This document shows, one piece after another, positions 28,283-37,297 of a stretch of 64,000 nucleotides of DNA. The DNA comes from Oscillospiraceae bacterium. Lineage in GTDB: Bacteria; Bacillota; Clostridia; Oscillospirales; Ruminococcaceae. Position 1 is the stretch's first letter, and each line of letters begins with the position of its first letter. Below the pieces are notes generated by a model. The model had not been told where the DNA came from, ran no database searches, and worked only from the letters and a program-made list of their open reading frames with translations. Both the position numbers and the translations under genes were made by a program. Where the stretch lies: NCBI GenBank assembly GCA_015067025.1, contig SVNC01000007.1, positions 82,685 through 146,684 of the forward strand. Reading direction: 5' to 3'.

Positions 28283-31200
28283 TACATACATATCTTTTTC
28301 TATTCTGAATTTAAATTCGGAATTACCATCGCTGTCAATATAATATACAGGATGATCTACTATATAACCGCCATTGTCACCATCATACACGATCCCTATA
28401 GCGTAATAACCCGAAGGAATGTACGAATCCCATCCATCAGGGACAACAAACTCTCCCTTTTCGTTTATCGAAAATCCACCTATACAATTATAATCATGGA
28501 AACTATCCGTATATCCGTCAACGTCAAGTCCGTTCTGATGTAAATATACTTCAAGCTCGTTCAAAAGATAGATACGCACGTCTTTAACAGTTTTATTTTT
28601 TTCGAATCCGTCAATTTTCAGTTTTATATCTGTCATTTTAAGGTCATTGCCAACTGACGGTATTACCCCTGAGCCTGCATACACCACGTTGCCCTCAGTC
28701 TTAAGCGACTTTTTAATATAAAGTACGGGGATATAGTACTTATTCTGATTTTTGGGTTTCACCTTTCTTATAAGGAAATTATCAAAAACCTCATCCTTTC
28801 TGTAAAGGACTCCGTTATAATATATCTCGCTGTATTCGCTGAACAACTGACGTTTTGCTCTGTGTATCTCTTCGTCGTATTTATCTCCGGATATTTTAAC
28901 AGGCACTGTACCTCCGCCGTTTTTAAGATTATCCCACTTGACGTCAACGGATATCGCACAGTATTTTTCACCCATAAAGCTTATATCCTGCGTACAATAT
29001 TCGTTCTCTTCTTCTATCCACGGAGAACCTGAATCGGGTGCGTTAGTGCCAACCCTGTCCGAGCCGATATCTGCTTTATTAAGAGTGACATTTATTGTTT
29101 TATAGCTGTCCTTATTAGTTACCTCGAATACTGTAAAGCCGTTATCATTTGTCGGCAGGAACATAGGACCTGTGACTATGTAATATCCCACATCGGCTTT
29201 ATCAATAACTACCTTTCCGTCAGCCGATACCGAATAGCTGGGTACAACGCTTAAATCCTTATCGGTATAGGTGAGCTTGTCGGTGCTGTCAAGAAAAGCC
29301 TTGTCGGTTTTTATAAGATAGAGCAGTCCTCTGTTTGTATAGGAGCTGTCACCCGTAAACTGTATAGTAAGATTTTCTGCAACAGCATCGTTATCACCTG
29401 GGAGATTAAGCGACCACACGCTTTCAAGATTGCTTTCAAATACTCTGAAAACTACTCCGTGAGGATCAGCAGAAACTATATTGCCCTGCTCGTCAAATAT
29501 GTTATAGGTAAGACAGGGCAGTTCGTCAAAGTGTGCCTTGCCGTTACTGTCGGTGGTGAAGTGGATGATTTCTTTTTCCTTATCGGTAAGAGTATATTCC
29601 TGAAGATAGAAATTTTTGTTGCCGTAGCTTACGTTTCCTTTAAAGGTGATATTTATATTTCTTACCTTTGCGGGAATTACAGAGGCTGTTCTCTTTTCAA
29701 AATCAAAGGCTACAGTCCATTCCTTGCCGTCTGTAACGGCGTTGTCCTTTATTATGATATTGTTATCAAGTACAGGGCTGTAAAGGTTGATATCATCATA
29801 CCCTGTAAACTGATAAGGCATACCGGGTACACCGCTATCGGTTATGGAATAAAAGGCAGGAATAGTATAATCTCTGTCCATAGGATAAAGTTTTGTTATC
29901 CTATTGTAATTATCAATCCCATTACCCTTTACCGCAAGTATAACAAGCGGATATTCCTTGCCGTTTTGCGTCATCGTTTTAACGGATAACATATTATCAG
30001 TAAATTTCTTTGCATCCTGTACGAGTATCTTAACGCTTCCGTCTTTTGCACCTGTATAAAACTCTCCGAAGTCCTTCATAAGCTCTTTACCCTTATACAC
30101 GTAAACTCTGGGTCTTGCGGTGTAGTAATCGGTGGTTGTACGGGTAAGCTCGCCTGCTGCAATAAAGCGGTATTCTCCGTAGGTGACTTCTGCAAAGCGT
30201 ACTCTTTCGCTTACACCTGTATTATATTTATCCTCGCCGAAAAGCTTTGAATCCTCATAAGGCGGGAAGGACAATACGTCTCTGCTTTTATCTTCCTTAG
30301 ATATACCCTTTACAGTCATCTCAGTTTTGCTGTTATCAAAGGTAATAGTTATACTTTCCGACTTATCGTCAATTATATTTTTACCGTTTTCGTCTGTAAT
30401 TATATAAGTGTCACAGGGAAGAACATCAAAACGAGCCTTGCCATTACTGTCGGTAGTGAAAGTTGTGGCATTGTCGCCTGATGGGTATTTACCGATTATC
30501 AGCTTCTTATTTTTATACTCATCACCCTCTATACTGATACCTACATTAAACGCTTTATTTGCAGTAATGTAGGCGGTCCTGATTTCAGGATTGAAGAATA
30601 CCTCCCAGCCCTTTTCATCCACCATTACAGTCATTCCGGAATTGTTTTCAGATTCACGGAAGGTTACGTTCTTTGTATAATCGGGATAGAGCATACTGCC
30701 GCTGAACAGAATAAGCTGCGGACCTGTTTCAACTAAATTCTGTGAATATCTTACAGAAAAGAAATTTGATACAGTGGTAAAACCGGCAGATGGGAAATCA
30801 TCCTCTAAAATACTGCTGTGCGGTTTTGCAGTAACCACCGCTAAAGGAAAGGGCGTTCCGAAATACTGAAATTCCTTTACATCAAGTACAGCATCGCCAA
30901 AGCTTTCGATATCATCGGCACTTACGGTAAAGTCAAAGCCTCCGTTGGATAAAGCATTCTGCATATCTATCAGCTTGTTGTGTTCATACAGATACATATT
31001 AAGGGATACCGTATAATCCCCCTCTTCCGTGCGTTCCATTTTTCCGCCTACAACAAAGTCATATTTATTATAACTCTTTTCGGCAAAGCGGACTATATCA
31101 AAGTCGCCCTTCACAGTTTCATAAGGCTCAGTGTAAATGTGAGAATCCGTGTATAACGGACGCTTTTTTATATCTACGTCAGCTTCATTATTTAACTCCG

Positions 31201-32722
31201 TTACGGTACCCTTTATATTTTCAAAATCAAAGGTTATCTTTTTTCGGTTTACACTATCCTTTAAGGATAAGCCCACCTGCTCTACGTCTGATGGGAGGTT
31301 TTTGTAATTTATTACACCGTAAATCGATTCACCTCTGCCATATCTTACTGTATAGAAGGAAGTTATTGAATCTGCGTCAAGGCTTTCCTTGGTTTTTTCG
31401 TCCGGAATATTATAGGTTACAGACGCCAAGGGATAATCTATGCCGTTTTGCTTCATCATATAGCATTTCAGCATATCCTTATAATTATAATCCTTAGGTA
31501 CTGATATTCCGTATTGCTGGCCAAAGTTGACAGGAGCAATAAAAACGCTGTTCAATGCTCTTTTGTTTTTGCTTACAATAATGCCAAAGCCTCCGAAGTA
31601 ATTATCAACGTTATCAGAACGCTTTACAAATTTTCCTGTCAGAGTAAAGGTATAATCGCCAATGGTTTTTTCATCAACAACAACCTTAGCATACGGGACA
31701 TTTGAAATATCTCCGAGAAAGCCGTCATAAACGGGGATATTACTGTCTTCAAAGGGAAGAAGATTATCTAAATGCTCCTGCTTTTCATCGTCATAGAATA
31801 CTGCATCTACGTAGGCAGTTTTATTTTCAAAATCAAACTGAGTTACCCAGCCGTTTTTATCAGTATAAACGTTCTTGCTGAAGCTTTCCATTTCAAAATC
31901 GGGATAGCATAAGTTAAAGTTACCGTTCAAGGTAAATCTGAACGCCTGATCATCCTTTACAGAGAAGAATATTGTGCCGTATTCATAATCTTCACTATTA
32001 AACAAGTCTGCCAGTACCCGTTTATTTACCTTGTGTGTAAGCATAATAAGCGGATAGATTTTATCGTCCTGCCATACACTATAGACTTTAATCAGTTTGT
32101 TCTGGAACTGTTCCATATCCTCTTTCGTTACATCAAATCCAGACTGACCGCCTATATCAAAGCCACCTGGGACGCCTATAAGCTCTTTGCCCTTGTATAT
32201 ATACAGGTTGAACCTCGCTTCATATCTGTCCTCTTCACGACGGATAAAATCGCCTGCTACTATGTAACGATAGTCATTGGCATTTGATATAACCTCAGCA
32301 AAGCGGACCTGTTCCATTCCCTCACTGCCGTACTTCTGCGGCTCCATATCCATAACTGCGCTGTCCTTATAAAAGGGCAGACTGAGGGCGTCTATCATTT
32401 CAGGCTTTGGATTTTTATTGTTTGTAGAACCGGATTCTGTTTCAGGAATACTTGGAATATTGCTCTCGAACACGTTATTCTGCGGAGTAGAAACGTCGAT
32501 CTGCTGTCCGGGTGTTGCAAAATGGATAATAAGCATAGTTATACCTGTAAGCAGCACTATGCTTGCCGCGATGGCGGCATATCTCATAAAGCCCGTTTTA
32601 TTTTCTGCCTTTTCCTCCGCCTGTTCTGTTGCGGTATTTGTAACAGACATATTTATACGGTCAAACAAGGCGTCCTTTTTTTCCTGCGAAAGTGAGTATT
32701 TATCAAAAGTCTTTTTAATCAT
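28280..32722 (-). CDS. Giant membrane-anchored ectodomain protein, probable anti-sigma partner
   Basis: About 1480 residues from the ATG at 32722, chosen because AAAGGGG sits 8 bases upstream; the start overlaps the sigma gene stop. The cytoplasmic N-terminus (about 1-50, KYSLSQEKKDALFDRINMSV) precedes one membrane helix (FMRYAAIAASIVLLTGITMLIIHF). Outside are at least four diverged units of roughly 200 residues. They share VRFAEV--NDYRYIVAG----R, a --YKGKEL- strand, YPL--L-- and a FDFE-KTA closing strand. SpaA/prealbumin-like inserts occur (FTTDSNGKARFDVLPCDTY and FTTDSNGKAHFDELPCLTY). Coupling to an ECF sigma gene suggests a surface sensor that holds the sigma factor. The ligand is unknown. 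Confidence 0.65.
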   Translation of the reverse strand: MIKKTFDKYSLSQEKKDALFDRINMSVTNTATEQAEEKAENKTGFMRYAAIAASIVLLTGITMLIIHFATPGQQIDVSTPQNNVFESNIPSIPETESGSTNNKNPKPEMIDALSLPFYKDSAVMDMEPQKYGSEGMEQVRFAEVISNANDYRYIVAGDFIRREEDRYEARFNLYIYKGKELIGVPGGFDIGGQSGFDVTKEDMEQFQNKLIKVYSVWQDDKIYPLIMLTHKVNKRVLADLFNSEDYEYGTIFFSVKDDQAFRFTLNGNFNLCYPDFEMESFSKNVYTDKNGWVTQFDFENKTAYVDAVFYDDEKQEHLDNLLPFEDSNIPVYDGFLGDISNVPYAKVVVDEKTIGDYTFTLTGKFVKRSDNVDNYFGGFGIIVSKNKRALNSVFIAPVNFGQQYGISVPKDYNYKDMLKCYMMKQNGIDYPLASVTYNIPDEKTKESLDADSITSFYTVRYGRGESIYGVINYKNLPSDVEQVGLSLKDSVNRKKITFDFENIKGTVTELNNEADVDIKKRPLYTDSHIYTEPYETVKGDFDIVRFAEKSYNKYDFVVGGKMERTEEGDYTVSLNMYLYEHNKLIDMQNALSNGGFDFTVSADDIESFGDAVLDVKEFQYFGTPFPLAVVTAKPHSSILEDDFPSAGFTTVSNFFSVRYSQNLVETGPQLILFSGSMLYPDYTKNVTFRESENNSGMTVMVDEKGWEVFFNPEIRTAYITANKAFNVGISIEGDEYKNKKLIIGKYPSGDNATTFTTDSNGKARFDVLPCDTYIITDENGKNIIDDKSESITITFDNSKTEMTVKGISKEDKSRDVLSFPPYEDSKLFGEDKYNTGVSERVRFAEVTYGEYRFIAAGELTRTTTDYYTARPRVYVYKGKELMKDFGEFYTGAKDGSVKILVQDAKKFTDNMLSVKTMTQNGKEYPLVILAVKGNGIDNYNRITKLYPMDRDYTIPAFYSITDSGVPGMPYQFTGYDDINLYSPVLDNNIIIKDNAVTDGKEWTVAFDFEKRTASVIPAKVRNINITFKGNVSYGNKNFYLQEYTLTDKEKEIIHFTTDSNGKAHFDELPCLTYNIFDEQGNIVSADPHGVVFRVFESNLESVWSLNLPGDNDAVAENLTIQFTGDSSYTNRGLLYLIKTDKAFLDSTDKLTYTDKDLSVVPSYSVSADGKVVIDKADVGYYIVTGPMFLPTNDNGFTVFEVTNKDSYKTINVTLNKADIGSDRVGTNAPDSGSPWIEEENEYCTQDISFMGEKYCAISVDVKWDNLKNGGGTVPVKISGDKYDEEIHRAKRQLFSEYSEIYYNGVLYRKDEVFDNFLIRKVKPKNQNKYYIPVLYIKKSLKTEGNVVYAGSGVIPSVGNDLKMTDIKLKIDGFEKNKTVKDVRIYLLNELEVYLHQNGLDVDGYTDSFHDYNCIGGFSINEKGEFVVPDGWDSYIPSGYYAIGIVYDGDNGGYIVDHPVYYIDSDGNSEFKFRIEKDMYV

Positions 32723-33212
32723 TTTCATTACCCCTTTCTGTATCGTCACCAAGAATGTCACGAAGCATCGCTCTTGCCTTCTGCAGATGATTTCTCACAG
32801 CAGAATCACTCTGCTTTAAGATCCCGCCTATCTCTTTACTGTTATAGCCGTGATAATAAAACAGATAAGTGGGTACTTTCAGCTTATCGGGAAGCTTTGA
32901 TAAAGCGTCCAGCACCTCGCTGTACTCGTCATATACTCCGCTGTCCTTTACTTCTTCAAGATCAGCATTGTAGCGTGTCCAGTGTCTTAACATATTTTTG
33001 GATACGTTTACTGCCACCTTTATAAGCCAGTTTTTCTCGTGGAGCTCGTTTTCAAAATTTCTTTCTTTCTCCATCAGCTTTACAAAGGTGTTATGTACAG
33101 CGTCTTCGGCATCTGCTTCATTTTTCAGATACATCAGACAGATATGGTAGATAGTATCAACGTTACGCTGATACACTTCTTTTAAATAATCGGTGTGATT
33201 TTTAGGTACCAT
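32715..33212 (-). CDS. ECF-type sigma-70 family sigma factor
   Basis: 165 residues from the ATG at 33212, which has GGGAGG 8 bases upstream; a longer in-frame reading would run into the rubredoxin terminator. Sigma-2: HICLMYLKNEADAEDAVHNT. Sigma-4: LPTYLFYYHGY-like segment, then NSKEIGGILKQSDSAVRNHL and QKARAMLRDIL. Its stop overlaps the giant membrane protein gene, so the two are translationally coupled, the common arrangement of ECF sigma and anti-sigma pairs. Confidence 0.9.
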   Translation of the reverse strand: MVPKNHTDYLKEVYQRNVDTIYHICLMYLKNEADAEDAVHNTFVKLMEKERNFENELHEKNWLIKVAVNVSKNMLRHWTRYNADLEEVKDSGVYDEYSEVLDALSKLPDKLKVPTYLFYYHGYNSKEIGGILKQSDSAVRNHLQKARAMLRDILGDDTERGNEND

Positions 33213-33291
33213 TAAAATCCCTCCCGTTTTTGTCTTTCTATATATATTACAATTGAGCAGGGGTATCTGTCCTGTTTTGGGGTAATAAAAC

Positions 33292-33323
33292 AAAAAAATT
33301 CCCCGAAAAACACTTCGGGGAAT
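33292..33323 (-). terminator. Terminator of rubredoxin transcript
   Basis: ATTCCCCGAA and TTCGGGGAAT form perfect 10-base arms (33298-33307 and 33314-33323), followed on the reverse strand by seven T. It separates rubredoxin from the sigma factor gene downstream. Confidence 0.9.
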
Positions 33324-33329
33324 AAAAAA

Positions 33330-33482
33330 TCAGTCTTTTTTTATAAAATCAGCTTTGGAAAGTCCGCAGACAGGGCATACCCAGTCCTCAGGAATATCTT
33401 CAAAAGCTGTGCCGGGGGCAATACCGCTGTCGGGATCGCCTACAGCAGGATCATATACGTATCCACATACACATTCGTACAT
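33330..33482 (-). CDS. Rubredoxin
   Basis: A 50-residue gene below the usual length cut-off. It reads [20 protein letters not shown], then [20 protein letters not shown], then [10 protein letters not shown]. The CxxCGYVYDP and CPVCG pairs are the four iron-ligating cysteines, and [11 protein letters not shown] is the rubredoxin signature. AAGGAGG lies 8 bases before the ATG. Rubredoxin is a small cytoplasmic electron carrier in anaerobes, often passing electrons to oxygen and peroxide reductases. The first pair is CVC (CxC) rather than the usual CxxC, as in a subset of clostridial rubredoxins. It lies after khpA, probably on its own transcript. Confidence 0.93.
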   Translation of the reverse strand: MYECVCGYVYDPAVGDPDSGIAPGTAFEDIPEDWVCPVCGLSKADFIKKD

Positions 33483-33538
33483 ATTAAGGTCCTCCTTGAT
33501 ACATAGTTAATTTATGCTTTGTCGACAGATTTATACTA

Positions 33539-33772
33539 TCAGTCGATCTCAACCATTACCTTCTGATTGTATCTTACAGCACCTGCACGCATAATTGTGC
33601 GGATAGCCTTGGCAATTCTGCCCTGCTTGCCTATTACACGTCCCATATCGTCAGGAGCAACGTGCAGATGATATACAACAGTACCGTCCTCTTTGGGTTC
33701 GTCTACTGTTACCTGGATGGCGGACTTGTCATCTACAAGATCTTCCACCATAGTGATAAGCAATTTTTCCAT
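33539..33772 (-). CDS. khpA: KH-domain RNA-binding protein KhpA (YlqC)
   Basis: 77 residues with a single KH domain whose GxxG loop is in GRVIGKQGRIAKAIRTIMRA. This size and its place right after rpsP identify KhpA/YlqC, which works with KhpB (Jag) in small-RNA binding and cell-size control in Firmicutes. It is the last gene of the ylxM-ffh-rpsP-khpA run. The usual followers rimM, trmD and rplS are absent. Confidence 0.93.
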   Translation of the reverse strand: MEKLLITMVEDLVDDKSAIQVTVDEPKEDGTVVYHLHVAPDDMGRVIGKQGRIAKAIRTIMRAGAVRYNQKVMVEID

Positions 33773-33791
33773 TGTTTTTTCCTTTCAGAAA

Positions 33792-34031
33792 TTAGTTTTC
33801 GGAAGCGATCTTGAGGAGCTTCTTAACTGTATCTGTGGGCTGAGCACCGTTAGCGATCCACTTGTTAGCCGCCTGTGTATCAACCTTGATTACAGAGGGT
33901 TCCTTTGTGGGATCATAGTAGCCGATTTCTTCGATGAAACGGCCATCTCTGGGATAACGTGAGTCTGCAACTACGATTCTGTAGAAGGGAGCCTTCTTAG
34001 CACCCATACGTCTTAATCTGATCTTTACCAT
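33792..34031 (-). CDS. rpsP: 30S ribosomal protein S16
   Basis: 79 residues beginning [20 protein letters not shown], then [20 protein letters not shown], the S16 signature, with LKIASEN at the end. Length is normal. It stabilises the 30S subunit during assembly. It lies 19 bases upstream of khpA and 97 downstream of ffh. Confidence 0.97.
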   Translation of the reverse strand: MVKIRLRRMGAKKAPFYRIVVADSRYPRDGRFIEEIGYYDPTKEPSVIKVDTQAANKWIANGAQPTDTVKKLLKIASEN

Positions 34032-34053
34032 GGTTTTGTTTTCCTTTCTCTTT

Positions 34054-34066
34054 GAGGTTTTACCTC
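34054..34066 (-). promoter_or_regulatory. Small leader hairpin before rpsP
   Basis: GAGGT, loop TTT, ACCTC, 22 bases upstream of the rpsP start and next to its ribosome binding site. It is weak; it may tune translation or mRNA processing between ffh and rpsP. Confidence 0.25.
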
Positions 34067-34128
34067 GTTTGTTATGTTAAATAATTTTTTATATCAAAGT
34101 GTATTAACACCATGAATTACTGTTTTGC

Positions 34129-35490
34129 TTACATGGGGAAACCGCCCATACCGTTCATACCGCCCATACCCATAGGGAATTTAGGCATACGCTTTTTCTT
34201 ACCCTTGCCGCCCATCTGCTTCATCATCTTGGACATCATTTCATACTGCTTTAACAGCTGATTTACGTCCTCGACCTTTGTGCCTGAGCCTGCCGCAATT
34301 CTGCGTTTTCTCTTGGCGTCGATTATCGAAGGCTTTTCTCTTTCTTTTTTGGTCATCGAGGAAATGATCGCCTTTGTACGATACATCTTACGCTCGTCTA
34401 TATCTTCTTCCTTTACCTTGTTACCAACTCCCGGTATCATCTTGATAAGAGAGGAGATACTACCCATTTTTTCAATCTGTTCAAACTGGGCGTAAAGGTC
34501 GTTCATATCGAATTTGTTTTCCTGGAGCTTTCTTGCAAGCTTTTCAGTTTCCTTTTCGTCAAAGGTTGCCTTTGCCTTATCAATAAGGGAGAGCACGTCG
34601 CCCATACCTAAGATTCGGTCTGCCATTCTGTTGGGGTGGAACTGTTCAAGATCGTCGATCTTTTCGCCCACGCCTGCAAACTTGATAGGCTTGCCTGTAA
34701 CGTGCAGTACTGATAACGCCGCACCGCCTCTTGTGTCACCGTCAAGCTTTGTAAGGATTACGCCTGTGATCTCAAGAGCTTCATTAAAGGTCTTGGCTAC
34801 GTTTACCGCGTCCTGACCTGTCATCGAGTCAACTACTAAGAGGATCTCGTTGGGGTTTACCTCAGCCTTGATGTTCTTAAGCTCGTCCATAAGGGTCTCG
34901 TCAATATGCAGACGACCTGCGGTATCGAGCAGTACAACGTCATAGCCGTTATCTTTAGCAAACTTTATACCTTCCTTTGCAATGGTAACAGGATTTATCT
35001 GTCCCATCTCAAAGACCTTTGCCTCTGCCTTTTCACCGACAACCTTTAACTGATCAATAGCCGCAGGACGATAAACGTCGCAGGCTACTAATAAGGGTCG
35101 TCTGTTCTGGCTTCTTAAATATTTTGCAAGCTTTGCCGAATGAGTTGTTTTACCTGCACCCTGAAGACCACACATCATAATGACGCAGGGGGGCTTTGAG
35201 GGAAAATCAATTCTTGCAGCACTGTCACCCATAAGAGTGATAAGCTCTTCGTGTACTATATCTATAACCTGCTGTGCAGGGGTAAGGCTGTTCATAACCT
35301 CAGCACCGACAGCTCTTTCACTGACCTTGCCCACAAAGGCTTTAACTACAGGAAAGCTTACGTCGGCTTCAAGAAGTGCCATTTTGACTTCTCGCATTGC
35401 CTCTTTAACGTCCTTTTCGCTGAGCTTACCGTGGTTTTTCAGCTTGCTGAATACCTTGCCAAGCTTATCGGAAAGTCCTTCGAATGCCAT
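34129..35490 (-). CDS. ffh: Signal recognition particle GTPase Ffh
   Basis: 453 residues: N domain (1-90), G domain with GLQGAGKTTHSAKLAKYL (P-loop), DTAGRLHID and TKLDGDTRGGAALS, then the Met-rich M domain (about 300-453) ending in Gly/Met-rich sequence (MPKFPMGMGGMNGMGGFPM) that binds SRP RNA and signal peptides. It targets membrane and secreted proteins with FtsY. It lies 13 bases after ylxM. SRP RNA was not recognised in this window. Confidence 0.98.
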   Translation of the reverse strand: MAFEGLSDKLGKVFSKLKNHGKLSEKDVKEAMREVKMALLEADVSFPVVKAFVGKVSERAVGAEVMNSLTPAQQVIDIVHEELITLMGDSAARIDFPSKPPCVIMMCGLQGAGKTTHSAKLAKYLRSQNRRPLLVACDVYRPAAIDQLKVVGEKAEAKVFEMGQINPVTIAKEGIKFAKDNGYDVVLLDTAGRLHIDETLMDELKNIKAEVNPNEILLVVDSMTGQDAVNVAKTFNEALEITGVILTKLDGDTRGGAALSVLHVTGKPIKFAGVGEKIDDLEQFHPNRMADRILGMGDVLSLIDKAKATFDEKETEKLARKLQENKFDMNDLYAQFEQIEKMGSISSLIKMIPGVGNKVKEEDIDERKMYRTKAIISSMTKKEREKPSIIDAKRKRRIAAGSGTKVEDVNQLLKQYEMMSKMMKQMGGKGKKKRMPKFPMGMGGMNGMGGFPM

Positions 35491-35503
35491 AGGTACGCCT
35501 CCT

Positions 35504-35845
35504 TTATATTATTTCTTCTATCTCGTCTACACAGGATAACAGCTTTTTATTTTCTTCGCTGTTTTTATCCGCTGAGCTTTCAATAATGCTCTTCATCTTT
35601 TTTAAAATTTCATTTATCTCGTGGGATTTTGCAGCATATTCGAGCGTATCCTCAAGCTGCATAAGATAATCTTCAGCACTTCTGATACACTTGTGTACGC
35701 CCTGACGGGTGATACCTGTGTTTTCGGCAATCTCTGTCAGCGACAGGTCCTCGTCATAATAAAGTGTGAGAGTGTCCTTCTGCTTTTCTGTTAGCATATC
35801 GCCATATATATCAAGCAAGAGTGCCATATCTAAATTCTTTGACAT
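35504..35845 (-). CDS. ylxM: YlxM-family helix-turn-helix protein
   Basis: 113 residues. It has a sigma-4-like helix-turn-helix: MALLLDIYGDMLTEKQKDTL, then YYDEDLSLTEIAENTGITRQ and GVHKCIRSAEDYL. This matches UPF0122/YlxM, which is encoded next to ffh in nearly all Firmicutes and is linked to SRP function. It is the first gene of the ffh-rpsP-khpA operon. Confidence 0.93.
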   Translation of the reverse strand: MSKNLDMALLLDIYGDMLTEKQKDTLTLYYDEDLSLTEIAENTGITRQGVHKCIRSAEDYLMQLEDTLEYAAKSHEINEILKKMKSIIESSADKNSEENKKLLSCVDEIEEII

Positions 35846-35929
35846 AAGCTGCTCCTTATACCCGTAAAACCTTTTAAAATCCGTACTTCAAGTGGTGTAA
35901 TGTAATTTTGGTTTACACCCACCTATACT

Positions 35930-35957
35930 ATTATACACATTTTTTTATAAATGTCAA
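35930..35957 (-). promoter_or_regulatory. Consensus promoter of ylxM-ffh-rpsP-khpA
   Basis: Reverse strand TTGACA (35952-35957), 16 bases, TATAAT (35930-35935). The leader of about 78 bases contains the inverted repeat GGTGTAA...TTACACC (35894-35919). Confidence 0.8.
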
Positions 35958-35975
35958 TAGGTAATTTAAAAATTT

Positions 35976-36104
35976 GGCGGCGGTGTGCCACCGCGGGCGG
36001 TCCTGCTGTCAAACCTCACGAGATGTAGAACAGACCTTTGCAAGAGACCGTGACAGACTGAAGGTGAGATCACGCAAACACCCACCTCTTGACAGGTGGG
36101 TGTT
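35976..36104. ncRNA. Candidate structured RNA / GC-rich hairpin cluster
   Basis: A GC-rich island in an AT-rich gap, hairpin-bounded at both ends: GCGGTG-TGC-CACCGC (35980-35994, followed on the reverse strand by AAATTTTT) and ACACCCACCT...AGGTGGGTGT (36078-36103, followed on the plus strand by TTTTC). Between them, CTGTCA (36007-36012) can pair with TGACAG (36051-36056), and CTCAC (36015-36019) with GTGAG (36064-36068), an interleaved pseudoknot-like order. No ORF or known motif (SRP, T-box, tmRNA) was recognised. It may be a small RNA or only paired terminators of the serine hydrolase transcript. Confidence 0.4.
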
Positions 36105-36109
36105 TTCAT

Positions 36110-37282
36110 TTACGCCGGATTGCTCATTACAATATTTTTCAGCTTTCGGGTGAGTGTGCCACCCTTGCCTATACCAAGCTGTTGCATTCCAAGGAGGAAG
36201 GTTATCCTGCCTTGAGGCTCGTTTGAGAAGAAAGTTCCCATCCAGCCGTCCCAGCCGTATTCTCCCTTATTTGAAAAAACCGAGGTTCTGCTTTCATCCT
36301 CGCACACTCTCATAAAATTGCCGTAGGTGTACCCGCCGAGCCAGTCCCAGTCAGCTTTGAGCTGAGCTTTCTGACAGTCGGTAAGACCGCCTTTCGTAAG
36401 AAATTTTACAGCCCTTTCCGACAAAATACGCTTGCCGCCGAACTCTCCGCCGTTTATCAGCATAGTGGCGAATTTAGAATAATCGTCAAGAGTCGAGCAA
36501 AGGCCTGCTCCGCCGCTTTCAAAGGCAGGAGGGACGTCACGGTAATATCTCAGTCCTAAGTTGTTGGTCTTGTTTTCAAAAAGCTTTCCGTCTTTATCGT
36601 AATCATACGCCTTTGTCAGTCTGCTCTGCTTTTCAGCAGGAACGTAAAAGGCGGTGTCGGTCATTCCTAAAGGGGTAAAAAATTCATCCTGCAAAAATTC
36701 ACTGAAGCGTTTGCCGCTTACCTTTTCGACAAGCGCTCCTGCTATATCCGCCGATGTGCCGTAAAGAAATTTCTCGCCGGGGTGAAAGCAAAGATCTGTC
36801 TTTGACATCATTTCGGCAAATTCTAAAGTAGTAACGGGATTGTCAGAAAAAAGTCGCTGATCGATCTGCCGGAATACTGCTCCGCTTTGCTTTCCGCCCT
36901 CGTAAAAGTCATTCGGATAAGCAAGTCCTGAAGTCATATTAAGCAGGTCAATGACTGTTATCTGTCTGTTTGCCCTTTCTCTTTTGCCGTTTATATTTAC
37001 GTACATATCACCGTACTGAGGAAAATAGTCGGACAGCCACGCAGAAAGATCTATCTCTCCCCTTGACGCAAGAAGAACGACCGCCGCTGCTGTTATCGGC
37101 TTTGTCTGAGAATAAAGTCGGAAGATAGTATCCCTTGTCATAGGAATTTTATTTTCAAGGTCTTTGTAGCCGCTTTCACAGTAGGCTATTTCCTTGCCCT
37201 CTTTCAGCACAAGAAGATTTACTCCGGCAACGTCGCCCTTTGCGACTGCTTTGTCCATGATGTTTTGTAAATTTCCTTTCAT
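36110..37282 (-). CDS. Beta-lactamase-family serine hydrolase
   Basis: 390 residues without a signal peptide. SxxK motif SQTK (Ser58, Lys61) follows the TIFRLYSQTKPITAAAVVLL helix. FLYGTSADIAGALVEKVSGK carries the Tyr-x-Ser-like second motif, and GWDGWMGT lies where HTGxxxG usually sits. This is the class C/ esterase-like (EstB, LpqH-type) penicillin-binding fold, more often an esterase or D-peptidase than a drug-resistance enzyme. It is cytoplasmic by prediction and lies 15 bases after the GH13 gene in the same operon, so an esterase role in carbohydrate use is plausible. Confidence 0.82.
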   Translation of the reverse strand: MKGNLQNIMDKAVAKGDVAGVNLLVLKEGKEIAYCESGYKDLENKIPMTRDTIFRLYSQTKPITAAAVVLLASRGEIDLSAWLSDYFPQYGDMYVNINGKRERANRQITVIDLLNMTSGLAYPNDFYEGGKQSGAVFRQIDQRLFSDNPVTTLEFAEMMSKTDLCFHPGEKFLYGTSADIAGALVEKVSGKRFSEFLQDEFFTPLGMTDTAFYVPAEKQSRLTKAYDYDKDGKLFENKTNNLGLRYYRDVPPAFESGGAGLCSTLDDYSKFATMLINGGEFGGKRILSERAVKFLTKGGLTDCQKAQLKADWDWLGGYTYGNFMRVCEDESRTSVFSNKGEYGWDGWMGTFFSNEPQGRITFLLGMQQLGIGKGGTLTRKLKNIVMSNPA

Positions 37283-37297
37283 TTTCGTATCTACCTT

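Noticed and set aside
35976..36000. T-box antiterminator (GGTGGCACCGCG-like sequence on the reverse strand)
   Set aside because: The sequence has two additional bases, no specifier or stem I upstream, and no amino-acid gene downstream.
35976..36104. SRP RNA (ffs) next to ffh
   Set aside because: The conserved GGAAG-containing SRP loop is not found on either strand.
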